Of a stretch of DNA of 7,777 nucleotides, positions 1-6,972 are shown one piece after another. The notes under the pieces are model-generated. The model saw nothing but the letters and a program-made list of their open reading frames with translations, was not told where the DNA came from and ran no database searches. Within the stretch, counting starts at the first letter, position 1, and each line of letters opens with the position of its first letter. A program made the translations under genes and the position numbers. This DNA is from an uncultured Butyrivibrio sp. (GTDB taxonomy: Bacteria; Bacillota; Clostridia; Lachnospirales; Lachnospiraceae): positions 17,050 through 24,826 of the forward strand of contig CAJTON010000017.1 of NCBI GenBank assembly GCA_910577605.1, read 5' to 3'.

Positions 1-851
1 GTTGTCACCACATATATCCACGAGTTTGAATGCAGCATGTTAAGCGTTGACACACAGGATTTGGTAGTTATGCCCATATAGGCGATCTCGCCCTCATATG
101 TAAAATAATTATCGTCAGGGTTGACAAAATCAAGCACGTCCGTACGTCCGCACACAGACCTGTCCGAGCCGTAAAACACCTGTCTTCTGTCGTTCGCGAG
201 TATAACATTGCAGTTGTTGTCCTCAATACGGCTTTTCAGATAATTGTCGCTGACTTTTATCATAAGCACCGCCTCCGCGTCCGTACCGTAAAGAGTAATT
301 TTGCGGACCAGCGTAAGGTTCCAGTAGCTGTTCCCGTATGAATCCCCGGATTCAAGTATATCCCAGTGTATGCTGTACTGGTTTTGCGCGGTCCTGTACC
401 AGCCTTCAGACGCGATTTCCTCCGTCACCTCATTAAAATTGCGGTAATCCGAAGCGCCTTTCTGATTCGTATACACGACCACATCCGCGACTCCCGCATA
501 ATTCAGTTTGTATGACTCAAGAGCGCCATAGCCGTCCACCGCCTCGCAGAACTCCTTCCTGTCCGCGTACTCCTTTGAAAGCAGCTCCGTAAGTCCGCTG
601 CTGAACACGATCTCGTCGGAAATGCTTTGTATCTGGCTCGTTATCTCATACATGACCGAGCGCACCCTGTTGTTGTTGGCATTTAGAAGCCCGGAATGGT
701 ACTCCTCCAGACGACTGACGTTATATGCGATCAATATTATACTTATTAAAAAAATCGGCACAAAAACAGCCGCAAAGTACATTATGATCATCTGCGTCTT
801 CATTTTCGTCTGCCTGAATCGGACAGAGATATTTTTAAATAATCTATTCAT
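1..851 (-). CDS. Sensor histidine kinase, YesM-like, N-terminal part (runs off window edge)
   Basis: Translating the minus strand from the ATG at 851 gives 283 residues without a stop, and the frame continues past position 1. A short basic N-terminus (MNRLFKNISVRFRQTK) is followed by one hydrophobic membrane segment at about residues 20-43. An extracytoplasmic domain of roughly 240 residues follows, with the look of the dCache sensor of YesM-type kinases (for example EGWYRTAQN near residue 150 and SYWNLTLVRKI near 175). The second membrane segment, HAMP, phospho-acceptor and ATPase domains would lie outside the window. In this family the kinase senses an extracellular ligand, often a sugar, and signals to a YesN-type AraC response regulator. 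An AGGAGGAG run at 871-864 lies 12 nt from the ATG, which is slightly long. A second AGGAG directly abuts the ATG. Met17 (position 803) is an alternative start but lacks a convincing ribosome binding site. The gene is divergent from the alpha-xylosidase, so that hydrolase is a plausible target of the system. The kinase assignment is an inference, because no catalytic domain is visible. Confidence 0.78.
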   Translation of the reverse strand, partial: MNRLFKNISVRFRQTKMKTQMIIMYFAAVFVPIFLISIILIAYNVSRLEEYHSGLLNANNNRVRSVMYEITSQIQSISDEIVFSSGLTELLSKEYADRKEFCEAVDGYGALESYKLNYAGVADVVVYTNQKGASDYRNFNEVTEEIASEGWYRTAQNQYSIHWDILESGDSYGNSYWNLTLVRKITLYGTDAEAVLMIKVSDNYLKSRIEDNNCNVILANDRRQVFYGSDRSVCGRTDVLDFVNPDDNYFTYEGEIAYMGITTKSCVSTLNMLHSNSWIYVVT

Positions 852-891
852 CTCCTGTACGCGCTCCTCCTGCCGGCATAAAGCTCCGCCG

Positions 892-908
892 CTATAATGA
901 TATTATAG
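892..908. repeat. Palindrome over the kinase promoter -10 box (candidate operator)
   Basis: CTATAAT at 892-898 and ATTATAG at 902-908 form a perfect inverted repeat with 7-bp arms around GAT. One arm contains the -10 hexamer of the minus-strand promoter, and the other covers the expected start site near 895. This is a typical position for a repressor operator. The arms are A+T-rich and read as TATAAT in both directions, so the symmetry may instead reflect two -10-like sequences. Confidence 0.45.
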
Positions 909-930
909 ATGCCGCGTCCATTGCTGTCAA
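902..930 (-). promoter_or_regulatory. Perfect sigma-A consensus promoter of the sensor kinase gene
   Basis: On the minus strand, TTGACA (930-925) and TATAAT (907-902) are separated by exactly 17 bp, so both hexamers match the housekeeping consensus at all 12 positions. Transcription would start near 895, giving a leader of about 44 nt before the ATG at 851. A match this good implies strong basal transcription unless a repressor acts, and a palindrome covers the -10 box. Confidence 0.85.
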
Positions 931-975
931 ACCGCCGGTATGCAAAAAAAATCGTATTATATATGAAATAATAAA

Positions 976-1004
976 GGTTTTTTTAACCGCAGCAATACTA
1001 TAAT
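976..1004 (+). promoter_or_regulatory. Possible promoter of the alpha-xylosidase gene
   Basis: A perfect TATAAT lies at 999-1004, 72 nt before the start codon. No good -35 hexamer is visible: 17 bp upstream there is only GGTTTT. That region forms a small inverted repeat, GGTT (976-979) and AACC (985-988) around five Ts. A good -10 with a poor -35 fits a promoter needing an activator, but the A+T-rich context makes chance matches likely. Confidence 0.4.
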
Positions 1005-1014
1005 ATACAAAAAA

Positions 1015-1059
1015 GAGCGGAATAACGCTCCGAAAAAATTTTTCCGCGGCTCGCCGCGG
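1015..1059 (+). promoter_or_regulatory. Two tandem hairpins in the alpha-xylosidase 5' leader
   Basis: GAGCG (1015-1019) pairs with CGCTC (1026-1030) across a 6-nt loop, and an A6T5 run follows. CCGCGG (1044-1049) pairs with CCGCGG (1054-1059) around CTCG. The second hairpin ends 6 nt before the AAGGAGG ribosome binding site at 1065-1071. The first hairpin has a short stem and its T run begins only after several A residues, so it is at best a weak terminator. No known riboswitch was recognised. The hairpins may stabilise the mRNA or modulate translation. Confidence 0.4.
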
Positions 1060-1075
1060 TCGGCAAGGAGGAAAA

Positions 1076-3367
1076 ATGAAATTCAGTAACGGATGCTGGC
1101 TTCAGAGAGAAGGCGTGGAATGCTTTTCGCCGCAGGAGGTCTACTATACAAACGCAGAGGAACGCAGCGTAACCTTATGCGCGCCCACATACAGAGTCGC
1201 CAACAGAGGATGCACTCTCGGAGGCGTCAATCTCACAATAACCGTAACGTCGCCCATGCCCGGAATTATCCGCGTGCAGACGGCACACCATCTCGGAAAA
1301 ATACGCAAAGCTCCCGAATTTGAGCTTGCTCTTGGAGACGGAGAAATTCTCACCGTTGAAAATACCGGCGAAAAAATAAGCGTAACAAGCGGAAGCCTTA
1401 CGCTTGACATAGCAAAGCTTCCCTTTTCCATGACGTACAGAAGCGGCGGCAGAGTGCTTACCAAATGCTCCGGCAAAGACCTCGCGCTTATGAAAACAAA
1501 CTGGCGTGGGCTGGCTTACGACAAGGGGGATATGAAGGATACATATATACGCCAGCAGCTAAGCATAGGCGTGGGCGAGCTTATCTACGGGCTCGGCGAA
1601 CATTTCACGCCCTTTGTCAAAAACGGGCAGAGCGTGGAGATATGGAACGAGGACGGCGGAACAAGCACCGAGCAGTCCTACAAAAGCATTCCCTTTTTAA
1701 TTTCAAATAAAGGATACGGCGTTTTGGTCAACCACCCCGAAAAGGTCGAATTTGAAATCGGCACGGAGACGGTTACCAGAACCGAATTTTCCGTACCCGG
1801 AGACTATCTCGACTACTTTGTTTTCGACGGTCCGGCCATGAAGGACGTGCTGATGAAATATACCGCTCTTTCGGGCAGACCCGCGCTCCCCGCTCCGTGG
1901 ACCTTCGGACTATGGCTTTCGACTTCTTTTACTACCAATTACGACGAGGCTACGGTCATGAGCTTTGTGGACGGTATGCTTGACCGCGGCATTCCCTTGC
2001 GTACGTTTCATTTTGACAGCTTCTGGATGAAGGAGTTCCATTGGTGCGATTTTATATGGGACGACAGGGTATTTCCCGACCCCGCGGGCATGATGCGAAG
2101 AATGAAAGCAAAGGGGCTGAATATATGCGTCTGGATAAATCCCTATATAGGACAGGAATCCGTTCTTTTCAAAGAAGGGCACGAAAAGGGTTATTTTATC
2201 AGGCGCGCGAACGGCGACACATGGCAGTGGGATATGTGGCAGCCCGGAATGGCGATCGTGGATTTCACCAATCCTGACGCCCGCAAATGGTTTCAGGACA
2301 AGCTTGAGGCTCTGCTCGATATGGGCGTGGACTGCTTCAAGACCGACTTCGGCGAAAGGATCCCCGTCAAGGACGTGGTGTATTTCGACGGCTCCGACCC
2401 CTATAAAATGCACAATTATTATTCTTATATTTACAATAAAACCGTTTACGAGCTTCTTGAGCGCAAGCGCGGCAAGGACGAAGCGGTGCTGTTCGCGCGC
2501 TCGGCGACCGTAGGCGGTCAGAAGTTCCCCGTTCACTGGGGCGGCGACTGCTGGTCGGACTACGAGTCCATGGAAGAAAGTTTAAGGGGCGGTCTTTCGC
2601 TCTGTATGTCCGGCTTCGGCTTCTGGAGCCACGACATAGGCGGCTTCGAGCACACCTCCACCCCCGACGTGTACAAAAGATGGGCGGCGTTCGGTCTGCT
2701 CTCGACCCACTCAAGACTTCACGGCAGCCAGTCCTACCGCGTTCCGTGGGCGTATGACGAGGAAGCCGTAGACGTCGTAAGGACCTTCACAAGACTTAAA
2801 GCTTCGCTGATGCCGTATCTTTACAGAAATGCCATTTACACCTGCGAGACCGGCGTGCCGATGATGCGAAGCATGGTCCTTGAATTTCCGGAGGACCGCA
2901 ATACAGCATACCTCGACAAGCAGTATATGCTCGGCGACTCGCTTCTTGTCGCTCCGGTCTTCAACGACAGAAGCGAAGCCTCCTTCTATCTTCCCGAAGG
3001 GCTTTGGACGGATTTTCTCACAGGCAGGGAATACGAGGGCGGCAAATGGTACTCCGAGCAAATAGATTACCTGCATATTCCGCTTCTTGCGAGGGAAAAC
3101 AGCATAATCGCCGTTAATCCCGACGCGCCCGGTCCCGAATACGACTACTCGGAAAATCTTGTTTTCTATATAATGGGGCTTATCGACACAGCCGAGACCG
3201 CGGTGTACGCAATGGATAAAACTCCGGTCGCGCATATCAAAGCCATCCGCGCACAGAATACCGTCAATATCACCGTTGACACCAAAAAGCCCTGCAAGGT
3301 AAAGCTCGCCGGACTTGCGCAGGAAATCGAAATAGCGGGCAGCATGACGTATACCTTGACGCTTTAA
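1076..3367 (+). CDS. yicI: GH31 alpha-xylosidase, YicI type
   Basis: This 763-residue enzyme should hydrolyse non-reducing-end alpha-xylosyl residues from oligosaccharides such as isoprimeverose and xyloglucan fragments, in the cytoplasm since no signal peptide is present. E. coli YicI is about 772 residues, so the protein appears complete. The catalytic nucleophile is Asp424 in FKTDFGERIP (YicI Asp416), and the acid/base is Asp491 in HWGGDCW (YicI Asp482). Lys422, Phe285 and Phe316 match YicI Lys414, Phe277 and Phe308, residues associated with xyloside recognition. GFGFWSHDIGGFE near 513-525 and SRLHGSQSYRVPWAY near 546-560 are also family hallmarks. YicI Cys307 is replaced by Ser315. Domain order is an N-terminal beta-sandwich (to about 270), a catalytic barrel (about 270-600) and C-terminal beta domains. 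The start has a strong AAGGAGG 4 nt upstream. The gene is divergent from the sensor kinase and ends at a bidirectional terminator, so it is probably monocistronic. Alignment numbering is from memory of YicI. Confidence 0.93.
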   Translation: MKFSNGCWLQREGVECFSPQEVYYTNAEERSVTLCAPTYRVANRGCTLGGVNLTITVTSPMPGIIRVQTAHHLGKIRKAPEFELALGDGEILTVENTGEKISVTSGSLTLDIAKLPFSMTYRSGGRVLTKCSGKDLALMKTNWRGLAYDKGDMKDTYIRQQLSIGVGELIYGLGEHFTPFVKNGQSVEIWNEDGGTSTEQSYKSIPFLISNKGYGVLVNHPEKVEFEIGTETVTRTEFSVPGDYLDYFVFDGPAMKDVLMKYTALSGRPALPAPWTFGLWLSTSFTTNYDEATVMSFVDGMLDRGIPLRTFHFDSFWMKEFHWCDFIWDDRVFPDPAGMMRRMKAKGLNICVWINPYIGQESVLFKEGHEKGYFIRRANGDTWQWDMWQPGMAIVDFTNPDARKWFQDKLEALLDMGVDCFKTDFGERIPVKDVVYFDGSDPYKMHNYYSYIYNKTVYELLERKRGKDEAVLFARSATVGGQKFPVHWGGDCWSDYESMEESLRGGLSLCMSGFGFWSHDIGGFEHTSTPDVYKRWAAFGLLSTHSRLHGSQSYRVPWAYDEEAVDVVRTFTRLKASLMPYLYRNAIYTCETGVPMMRSMVLEFPEDRNTAYLDKQYMLGDSLLVAPVFNDRSEASFYLPEGLWTDFLTGREYEGGKWYSEQIDYLHIPLLARENSIIAVNPDAPGPEYDYSENLVFYIMGLIDTAETAVYAMDKTPVAHIKAIRAQNTVNITVDTKKPCKVKLAGLAQEIEIAGSMTYTLTL

Positions 3368-3401
3368 AAGAGAAATCTGCTTTTTGGATTTTTTGAATAC
3401 A

Positions 3402-3438
3402 AAAACCGGACGAAGCATAACGCTTTTCGTCCGGTTTT
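3402..3438. terminator. Bidirectional intrinsic terminator
   Basis: AAAACCGGACGAA (3402-3414) and TTCGTCCGGTTTT (3426-3438) form a perfect 13-bp stem with an 11-nt loop. The stem ends in T runs on both strands. It lies 34 bp after the alpha-xylosidase stop and 34 bp after the stop of the convergent lipoprotein gene, so it can end transcription from both sides. Confidence 0.92.
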
Positions 3439-3472
3439 GATTGTTTATATATAAGAACTATTCTGCTTTCTG

Positions 3473-4600
3473 TTACTCCCTATGTTCTTTTATATAGTTT
3501 TCCCAGTATACGCTTTTGAAATCCTCAGTGTCCGCATACTTAAATGAATCAATAAGCTCCATCTGCGCCTTTCCCGTCGGCTCAAAAAAGCCTTTTTCGG
3601 CGTTATATTCAAGCGTCTTGTATACCAAGGGGCCGTCAGTAATTGATCCGTCAACTCCATTCCAGCCGGACTCCGGTCTGGTAGTTATCCGTATCCAGTA
3701 TCCCGCGCTAATTTTTCCTTCACGAACCATAACATACTGCGCGTCCTTATCCAACCAGCAGCCGTCAACAACCCTGTCATCGCTAATTTTGTTTTCCAAA
3801 ATAAAATCCCGTTTTTCGCCGGATTCCGTAACCGACAGCGACAAATCTCCGTCTTCACTGTCAACGGTGTCGCTTATCGTAATTTCGTTTTTAAACTGTT
3901 CATGCAGACTGTCTCCGGCAATGGTAATGAAATTATCATTTGCGCAGTCATAAACATAAAGATTGCATCTGGCTGTCTTACCCATTAACCAATTTTCAAA
4001 ATCAAAATAATCAATGCGGATGCATATATCCTCCTGTCCGTCGCCGGTAACATCCGACCAGAAAAGTCTCGGTGCAACGGAGGTTTGACCTCCATGCACA
4101 GAATATGCATCGCGCCTTAGAATGTCAAGACTTATTCCGCCTATCGTGTCACCGATCGGATATTCTTTGCCTTTCCCATCCTTCCCAATCTCTATAATAC
4201 AATCTTCCTCCCAGAATTTTTTACTCTTATCGATTATATACCAGCCGTTATCCGCGACAAATTTGCGGTAGCTTTTACCGTCGATCACTGCCGTTTCAAG
4301 CTCAAAGCCCGGATAAAAAACCTCCCTGAAATCGCTTATATCCGGCTCAGACCAAGAGGTTATGCTCATTATTTCGGGTCCTTCGGGCTTTGTTTCCTTT
4401 GGCTCATGGGTGACGCTCTCCGTCAGCTTTTCTGTAACCTGCTCCGTTATCTTCTCCGTGGCGCTTTCCGTCGTCTGCTCCGCTCCCGTCCCCTTACTCT
4501 CATCAACACTGCCGTTGTTCGGCGAAGCGCAGCCGGATATCAGCACTGCCATAGATAAAGCAAGCCACAAAAGCACTGATTTTTTCCGAAAATTTCTCAT
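3473..4600 (-). CDS. Lipoprotein with TE-rich linker, downstream partner of the Rhs-like/SleB-like protein
   Basis: The product is 375 residues. I chose the ATG at 4600 over an upstream in-frame ATG at 4660 because only 4600 has a ribosome binding site (AGGGGGAG, 4614-4607, 6-nt spacing) and because the protein then begins with a clean lipoprotein leader: basic residues, a hydrophobic stretch at 9-21 and the lipobox ISGC with Cys24. A linker at about 41-63 has a 4-residue period (TESATEKITEQVTEKL) and probably spans the cell wall. The rest, about 90-375, matches no family I recognise. It contains DVTGDGQED (183-191), which resembles FG-GAP/VCBS-type calcium-binding loops, and is rich in aromatic and acidic residues. 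The protein should be anchored on the outer face of the membrane. Its start lies 16 nt after the stop of the secreted Rhs-like protein, so the two are probably co-expressed. An immunity role against that protein is plausible inference; an accessory or sensor role is equally possible. Confidence 0.82.
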   Translation of the reverse strand: MRNFRKKSVLLWLALSMAVLISGCASPNNGSVDESKGTGAEQTTESATEKITEQVTEKLTESVTHEPKETKPEGPEIMSITSWSEPDISDFREVFYPGFELETAVIDGKSYRKFVADNGWYIIDKSKKFWEEDCIIEIGKDGKGKEYPIGDTIGGISLDILRRDAYSVHGGQTSVAPRLFWSDVTGDGQEDICIRIDYFDFENWLMGKTARCNLYVYDCANDNFITIAGDSLHEQFKNEITISDTVDSEDGDLSLSVTESGEKRDFILENKISDDRVVDGCWLDKDAQYVMVREGKISAGYWIRITTRPESGWNGVDGSITDGPLVYKTLEYNAEKGFFEPTGKAQMELIDSFKYADTEDFKSVYWENYIKEHRE

Positions 4601-4616
4601 ATTTATCTCCCCCTTG

Positions 4617-6050
4617 TTATACAAACTTATAAAAAACATTATATTTATACATTTTTCCATATCTTACATCCAACGAAGCCAATGTCTCTATAGATGTAAT
4701 ATATCCTCCAACATAAGATGCTCCGTTCTCATTGACCACAGTGTAAATATCTTTGACCGGTACATATACATCTCCGTTTTTCGTTCCCACTCTTGCGTAC
4801 CATTTAGTTCCGTTCATATATTTAAACTTAGGGTAAGCATCTACAACTGATTTATTAAGTCCTTTAAAATTATACACATTATCAAACCACGAGCTTTGAT
4901 ATACAAGCGAAGTCTTATTTATCAGTCTTCTTGCGTTCTCCAACGCCTGACTCCATACGGGGGAGGTCGTGTCGGGAAGCTGCCCTGTCAACACTCTTTG
5001 ATATGCCGCGAAGTCATCCGCATTACTTATTACCTCAAATGCGGAGCGCGAATCTCTTGCCATGCGGTTCTGAATCACCTGCGCCACCCCGGTCTGATCC
5101 AACGCATCTTTTGGAGATTCAAACCATATGGTTTTGGATACTTTATCTAACTGCTCTACATACGGCACAACGCTTGCCGCGGAACTGTATGCAGCCACGC
5201 TCACATTCCCGTCAGATATGCCACTCTTCCTGCCGCCAAACCCTATATCATTAATACGGTACATAATTTCAGGCGTTATATCTCCTGCCTCTTCTATGTA
5301 CCGCTGCATATCCGCGCAGGCAAGCCCGTCGACATATCTGCCTTTTTCCCAATCTGCATAACGTCCGCTGTAGATCCACCCTGTTTCACTATCCACATAA
5401 TTGCTTTTATATTTGTATCCGTTTACATTTCCGGCATACAGCGGATCCGTGTTTAGAAATCTGCCGCCGTTTTTATCAAGCTGATATACAGCGCAAAGCG
5501 CCCCGTCCCTATATTCGTATTCGCAAATAACCGAATCGTTATGCCTTAATCCGGTTATCGTAAAGTCCTCGTCAAAAATATACTCATATACCTCTGAATC
5601 ATACTCAAAACCGATAAGGAAACCCTGCGCATATCTGTAATTTACGGTGTAATTATCATTTACCTCGCTGACAAGCGCTCCGTCGCCACTCCATACATAA
5701 TATGTTGTTATTCCGTCCACATTCTTTGATATCCGCCGGAAATCTCCGTCATACCCGTAATGCGCATGAAAATCCTGCGCGTCTATATCCGTGAGCAGGT
5801 CGCTGAATTCCGTTCCCGAATACTGCCATGTCAAACGCATATTCCCATATTGCTCCTGAGAAACGGTGTCCGTGAAAACCCTTGTCTCCGAAGTAATCGC
5901 CCGTTCAACTGCCGCCCCGATCAAAGCGTTTATATCGAAAATTTCCTCCGACGATTCCTCCGCTGTCGCATCCTCTGCCATTACCGCCGAATTAGATAAA
6001 AATATCAACGACAGCGCAATGCCTATGACTGCGCCTAATCTCTTATGCAT
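4617..6050 (-). CDS. Secreted compact Rhs-like protein with C-terminal SleB-like cell-wall-hydrolase domain
   Basis: The protein has 477 residues. A Sec signal peptide (basic HKR, hydrophobic 6-19, likely cleavage after VMA at 23-25) sends it outside the membrane. Residues 97-191 contain about three degenerate YD/RHS repeats (HYGYDGDFRRISKN, VNYRYAQGFLIGFEYD, CEYEYRDGALCAVYQ). Residues 208-242 (NVNGYKYKSNYVDSETGW, then GRYADWEKGRYVDG) closely resemble the Rhs-associated core signature of the form GNINPYRYRGYYYDSETG. Residues about 303-400 resemble the SleB/Hydrolase_2 lytic-enzyme domain: TIWFES with Glu311 in the place of the catalytic glutamate of IYGEA, then GVAQVIQNRM and DDFAAYQ. The last 75 residues are unassigned. 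By family knowledge this domain cleaves glycan strands of peptidoglycan. Typical Rhs proteins exceed 1000 residues, so this one is far too short for a full shell. The AAAGGAG site (6069-6063) lies 12 nt from the ATG, a little long. The gene has its own promoter and is followed at once by the lipoprotein gene. It could be an interbacterial toxin or a self-acting wall-remodelling enzyme. Confidence 0.72.
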   Translation of the reverse strand: MHKRLGAVIGIALSLIFLSNSAVMAEDATAEESSEEIFDINALIGAAVERAITSETRVFTDTVSQEQYGNMRLTWQYSGTEFSDLLTDIDAQDFHAHYGYDGDFRRISKNVDGITTYYVWSGDGALVSEVNDNYTVNYRYAQGFLIGFEYDSEVYEYIFDEDFTITGLRHNDSVICEYEYRDGALCAVYQLDKNGGRFLNTDPLYAGNVNGYKYKSNYVDSETGWIYSGRYADWEKGRYVDGLACADMQRYIEEAGDITPEIMYRINDIGFGGRKSGISDGNVSVAAYSSAASVVPYVEQLDKVSKTIWFESPKDALDQTGVAQVIQNRMARDSRSAFEVISNADDFAAYQRVLTGQLPDTTSPVWSQALENARRLINKTSLVYQSSWFDNVYNFKGLNKSVVDAYPKFKYMNGTKWYARVGTKNGDVYVPVKDIYTVVNENGASYVGGYITSIETLASLDVRYGKMYKYNVFYKFV

Positions 6051-6086
6051 ATTTGTAAGCTTCTCCTTTGAGTATTCTACACATTA

Positions 6087-6115
6087 ACTATACCTTTCCA
6101 TAATTCTCTTGTCAA
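6087..6115 (-). promoter_or_regulatory. Sigma-A promoter of the Rhs-like/lipoprotein operon
   Basis: On the minus strand, TTGACA (6115-6110) and TATAGT (6092-6087) are separated by 17 bp. The predicted start is near 6080, giving a leader of about 30 nt that contains the AAAGGAG site. No terminator was found between the upstream AraC gene stop (6196) and this promoter, so some read-through from the regulator gene is possible. The match supports independent, fairly strong expression of the pair. Confidence 0.8.
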
Positions 6116-6195
6116 ATATTTTTTGTCGAAATATAAATTACAGCTTTAAATTTAATAGTACAATCTCTCTGTGCAATAGCCATGCATTTTCCACC

Positions 6196-6951
6196 TTACA
6201 GTTCCATTCCCGAGCCCCAGTATTTTTTCCTGTACTCCCTAGGAGTTACGCCAATTTCCTTTCTGAAGCACTGAATAAAATGGCTCTGCGAGGCAAACCC
6301 GAAATATTCGGCGACCTCGGCATACGAATAATCAGAGAATTTAAGCATGTTGGCAGCCGCCTTTATTTTCTCGCTGCGTATAAAACCGCTCATGCTGCGT
6401 CCGGTTTCTTTGGCGAAAAGAGCAGACATATAGCTGCGGTTGACGCCAAGCGCGGACGCAACCGATTCCACGGTAAGGCGTTCGTTCCGGTGTCTGTATA
6501 TATGCTCGATCGCGCGCACGACCTGAACGGAATATACGGAGGTTTTGGGGATATCCGCCATTTTTGACGTAAAGTCCAGAAGCATTTCGTTGTGAAGCTC
6601 AATGATCTGGCCCGCTTTCTGCAAAAGGTCCATTTTACCTATGTAAAGGTCGCTCAACGTGTACGCTAGCTCGCGCTCCAGACCATGCTCCACGCAAAGT
6701 CTCGTTATCAGAGAAACCGAAACGACAAAATGATACCGCATATTGCGCAGCGAATCCTTTGAAAGCCGTCCGTAGCGCGGTTCGTCATAGATTTTCACAT
6801 TATCGGGACTTACAAAAGCTTTCTTAATTTCCTCAATATCTCCCTGAACCACTTTATTGTAAAATCCGAACTCATCTTTATATTCCACATGCGCAAGCTG
6901 CTCCTCCCGCTGTGTAAAAAGCCTTGAATTTAATTCTCTGTTCATGCTCAT
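6196..6951 (-). CDS. AraC-family transcriptional regulator
   Basis: The 251-residue protein ends in an AraC/XylS DNA-binding domain at about 143-245. The first helix-turn-helix is around LTVESVASALGVNRSYMSALF (159-179). The second is around YAEVAEYFGFASQSHFIQCF (210-229), followed by the terminal GVTPREYRKKY signature. The N-terminal half carries a conserved pattern I know from Firmicutes AraC regulators (GRLSKDSLRNMRYHFVVSVS at 61-80 and LAYTLSDLYIGKMD at 95-108). It has no receiver domain, so it is not a YesN-type response regulator and probably responds to an unknown small molecule or cytoplasmic cue. The ATG at 6951 has an AGAGGTGAT site (6966-6958) 6 nt upstream; an ATG two codons later is a less likely start. 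The gene is divergent from the GH5 gene across 119 bp, the usual arrangement for a regulator and its target, so it most likely controls GH5 and perhaps itself. No terminator was seen downstream. Confidence 0.92.
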   Translation of the reverse strand: MSMNRELNSRLFTQREEQLAHVEYKDEFGFYNKVVQGDIEEIKKAFVSPDNVKIYDEPRYGRLSKDSLRNMRYHFVVSVSLITRLCVEHGLERELAYTLSDLYIGKMDLLQKAGQIIELHNEMLLDFTSKMADIPKTSVYSVQVVRAIEHIYRHRNERLTVESVASALGVNRSYMSALFAKETGRSMSGFIRSEKIKAAANMLKFSDYSYAEVAEYFGFASQSHFIQCFRKEIGVTPREYRKKYWGSGMEL

Positions 6952-6972
6952 ACTAAAATCACCTCTTTTTTA

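Noticed and set aside
622..897. Plus-strand open frame opposite the sensor kinase N-terminus
   Set aside because: Its hydrophobic stretches are the antisense of the kinase coding sequence, and no ribosome binding site supports it.
852..1075. Catabolite-repression (cre) site in the divergent promoter region
   Set aside because: No stretch matched the TGNAANCGNTNNCA-type consensus well enough.
1910..2536. Long minus-strand open frame of 208 codons inside the alpha-xylosidase gene
   Set aside because: It lies antisense to highly conserved GH31 catalytic sequence, has no recognisable domain, and its openness follows from codon bias of the real gene.
2711..3418. Minus-strand open frame of 235 codons overlapping the 3' end of the alpha-xylosidase gene
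   Set aside because: It is antisense to a confident coding region, begins inside the terminator hairpin and shows no family motifs.
4601..4660. Upstream start extending the lipoprotein by 20 residues
   Set aside because: It would overlap the Rhs-like gene, lacks a ribosome binding site, and would bury the lipoprotein signal sequence behind unrelated residues.
3473..6050. Lower G+C of the Rhs-like/lipoprotein genes as proof of horizontal transfer
   Set aside because: Hand counts of single 60-base lines gave about 35-50 percent here, but lines in the alpha-xylosidase gene ranged from 40 to 60 percent. The sampling is too small and overlapping to support the claim; a full sliding-window computation would be needed.
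6116..6195. Terminator after the AraC gene
   Set aside because: Only short A/T-rich imperfect pairings are visible, without a G/C stem followed by a T run on the minus strand.
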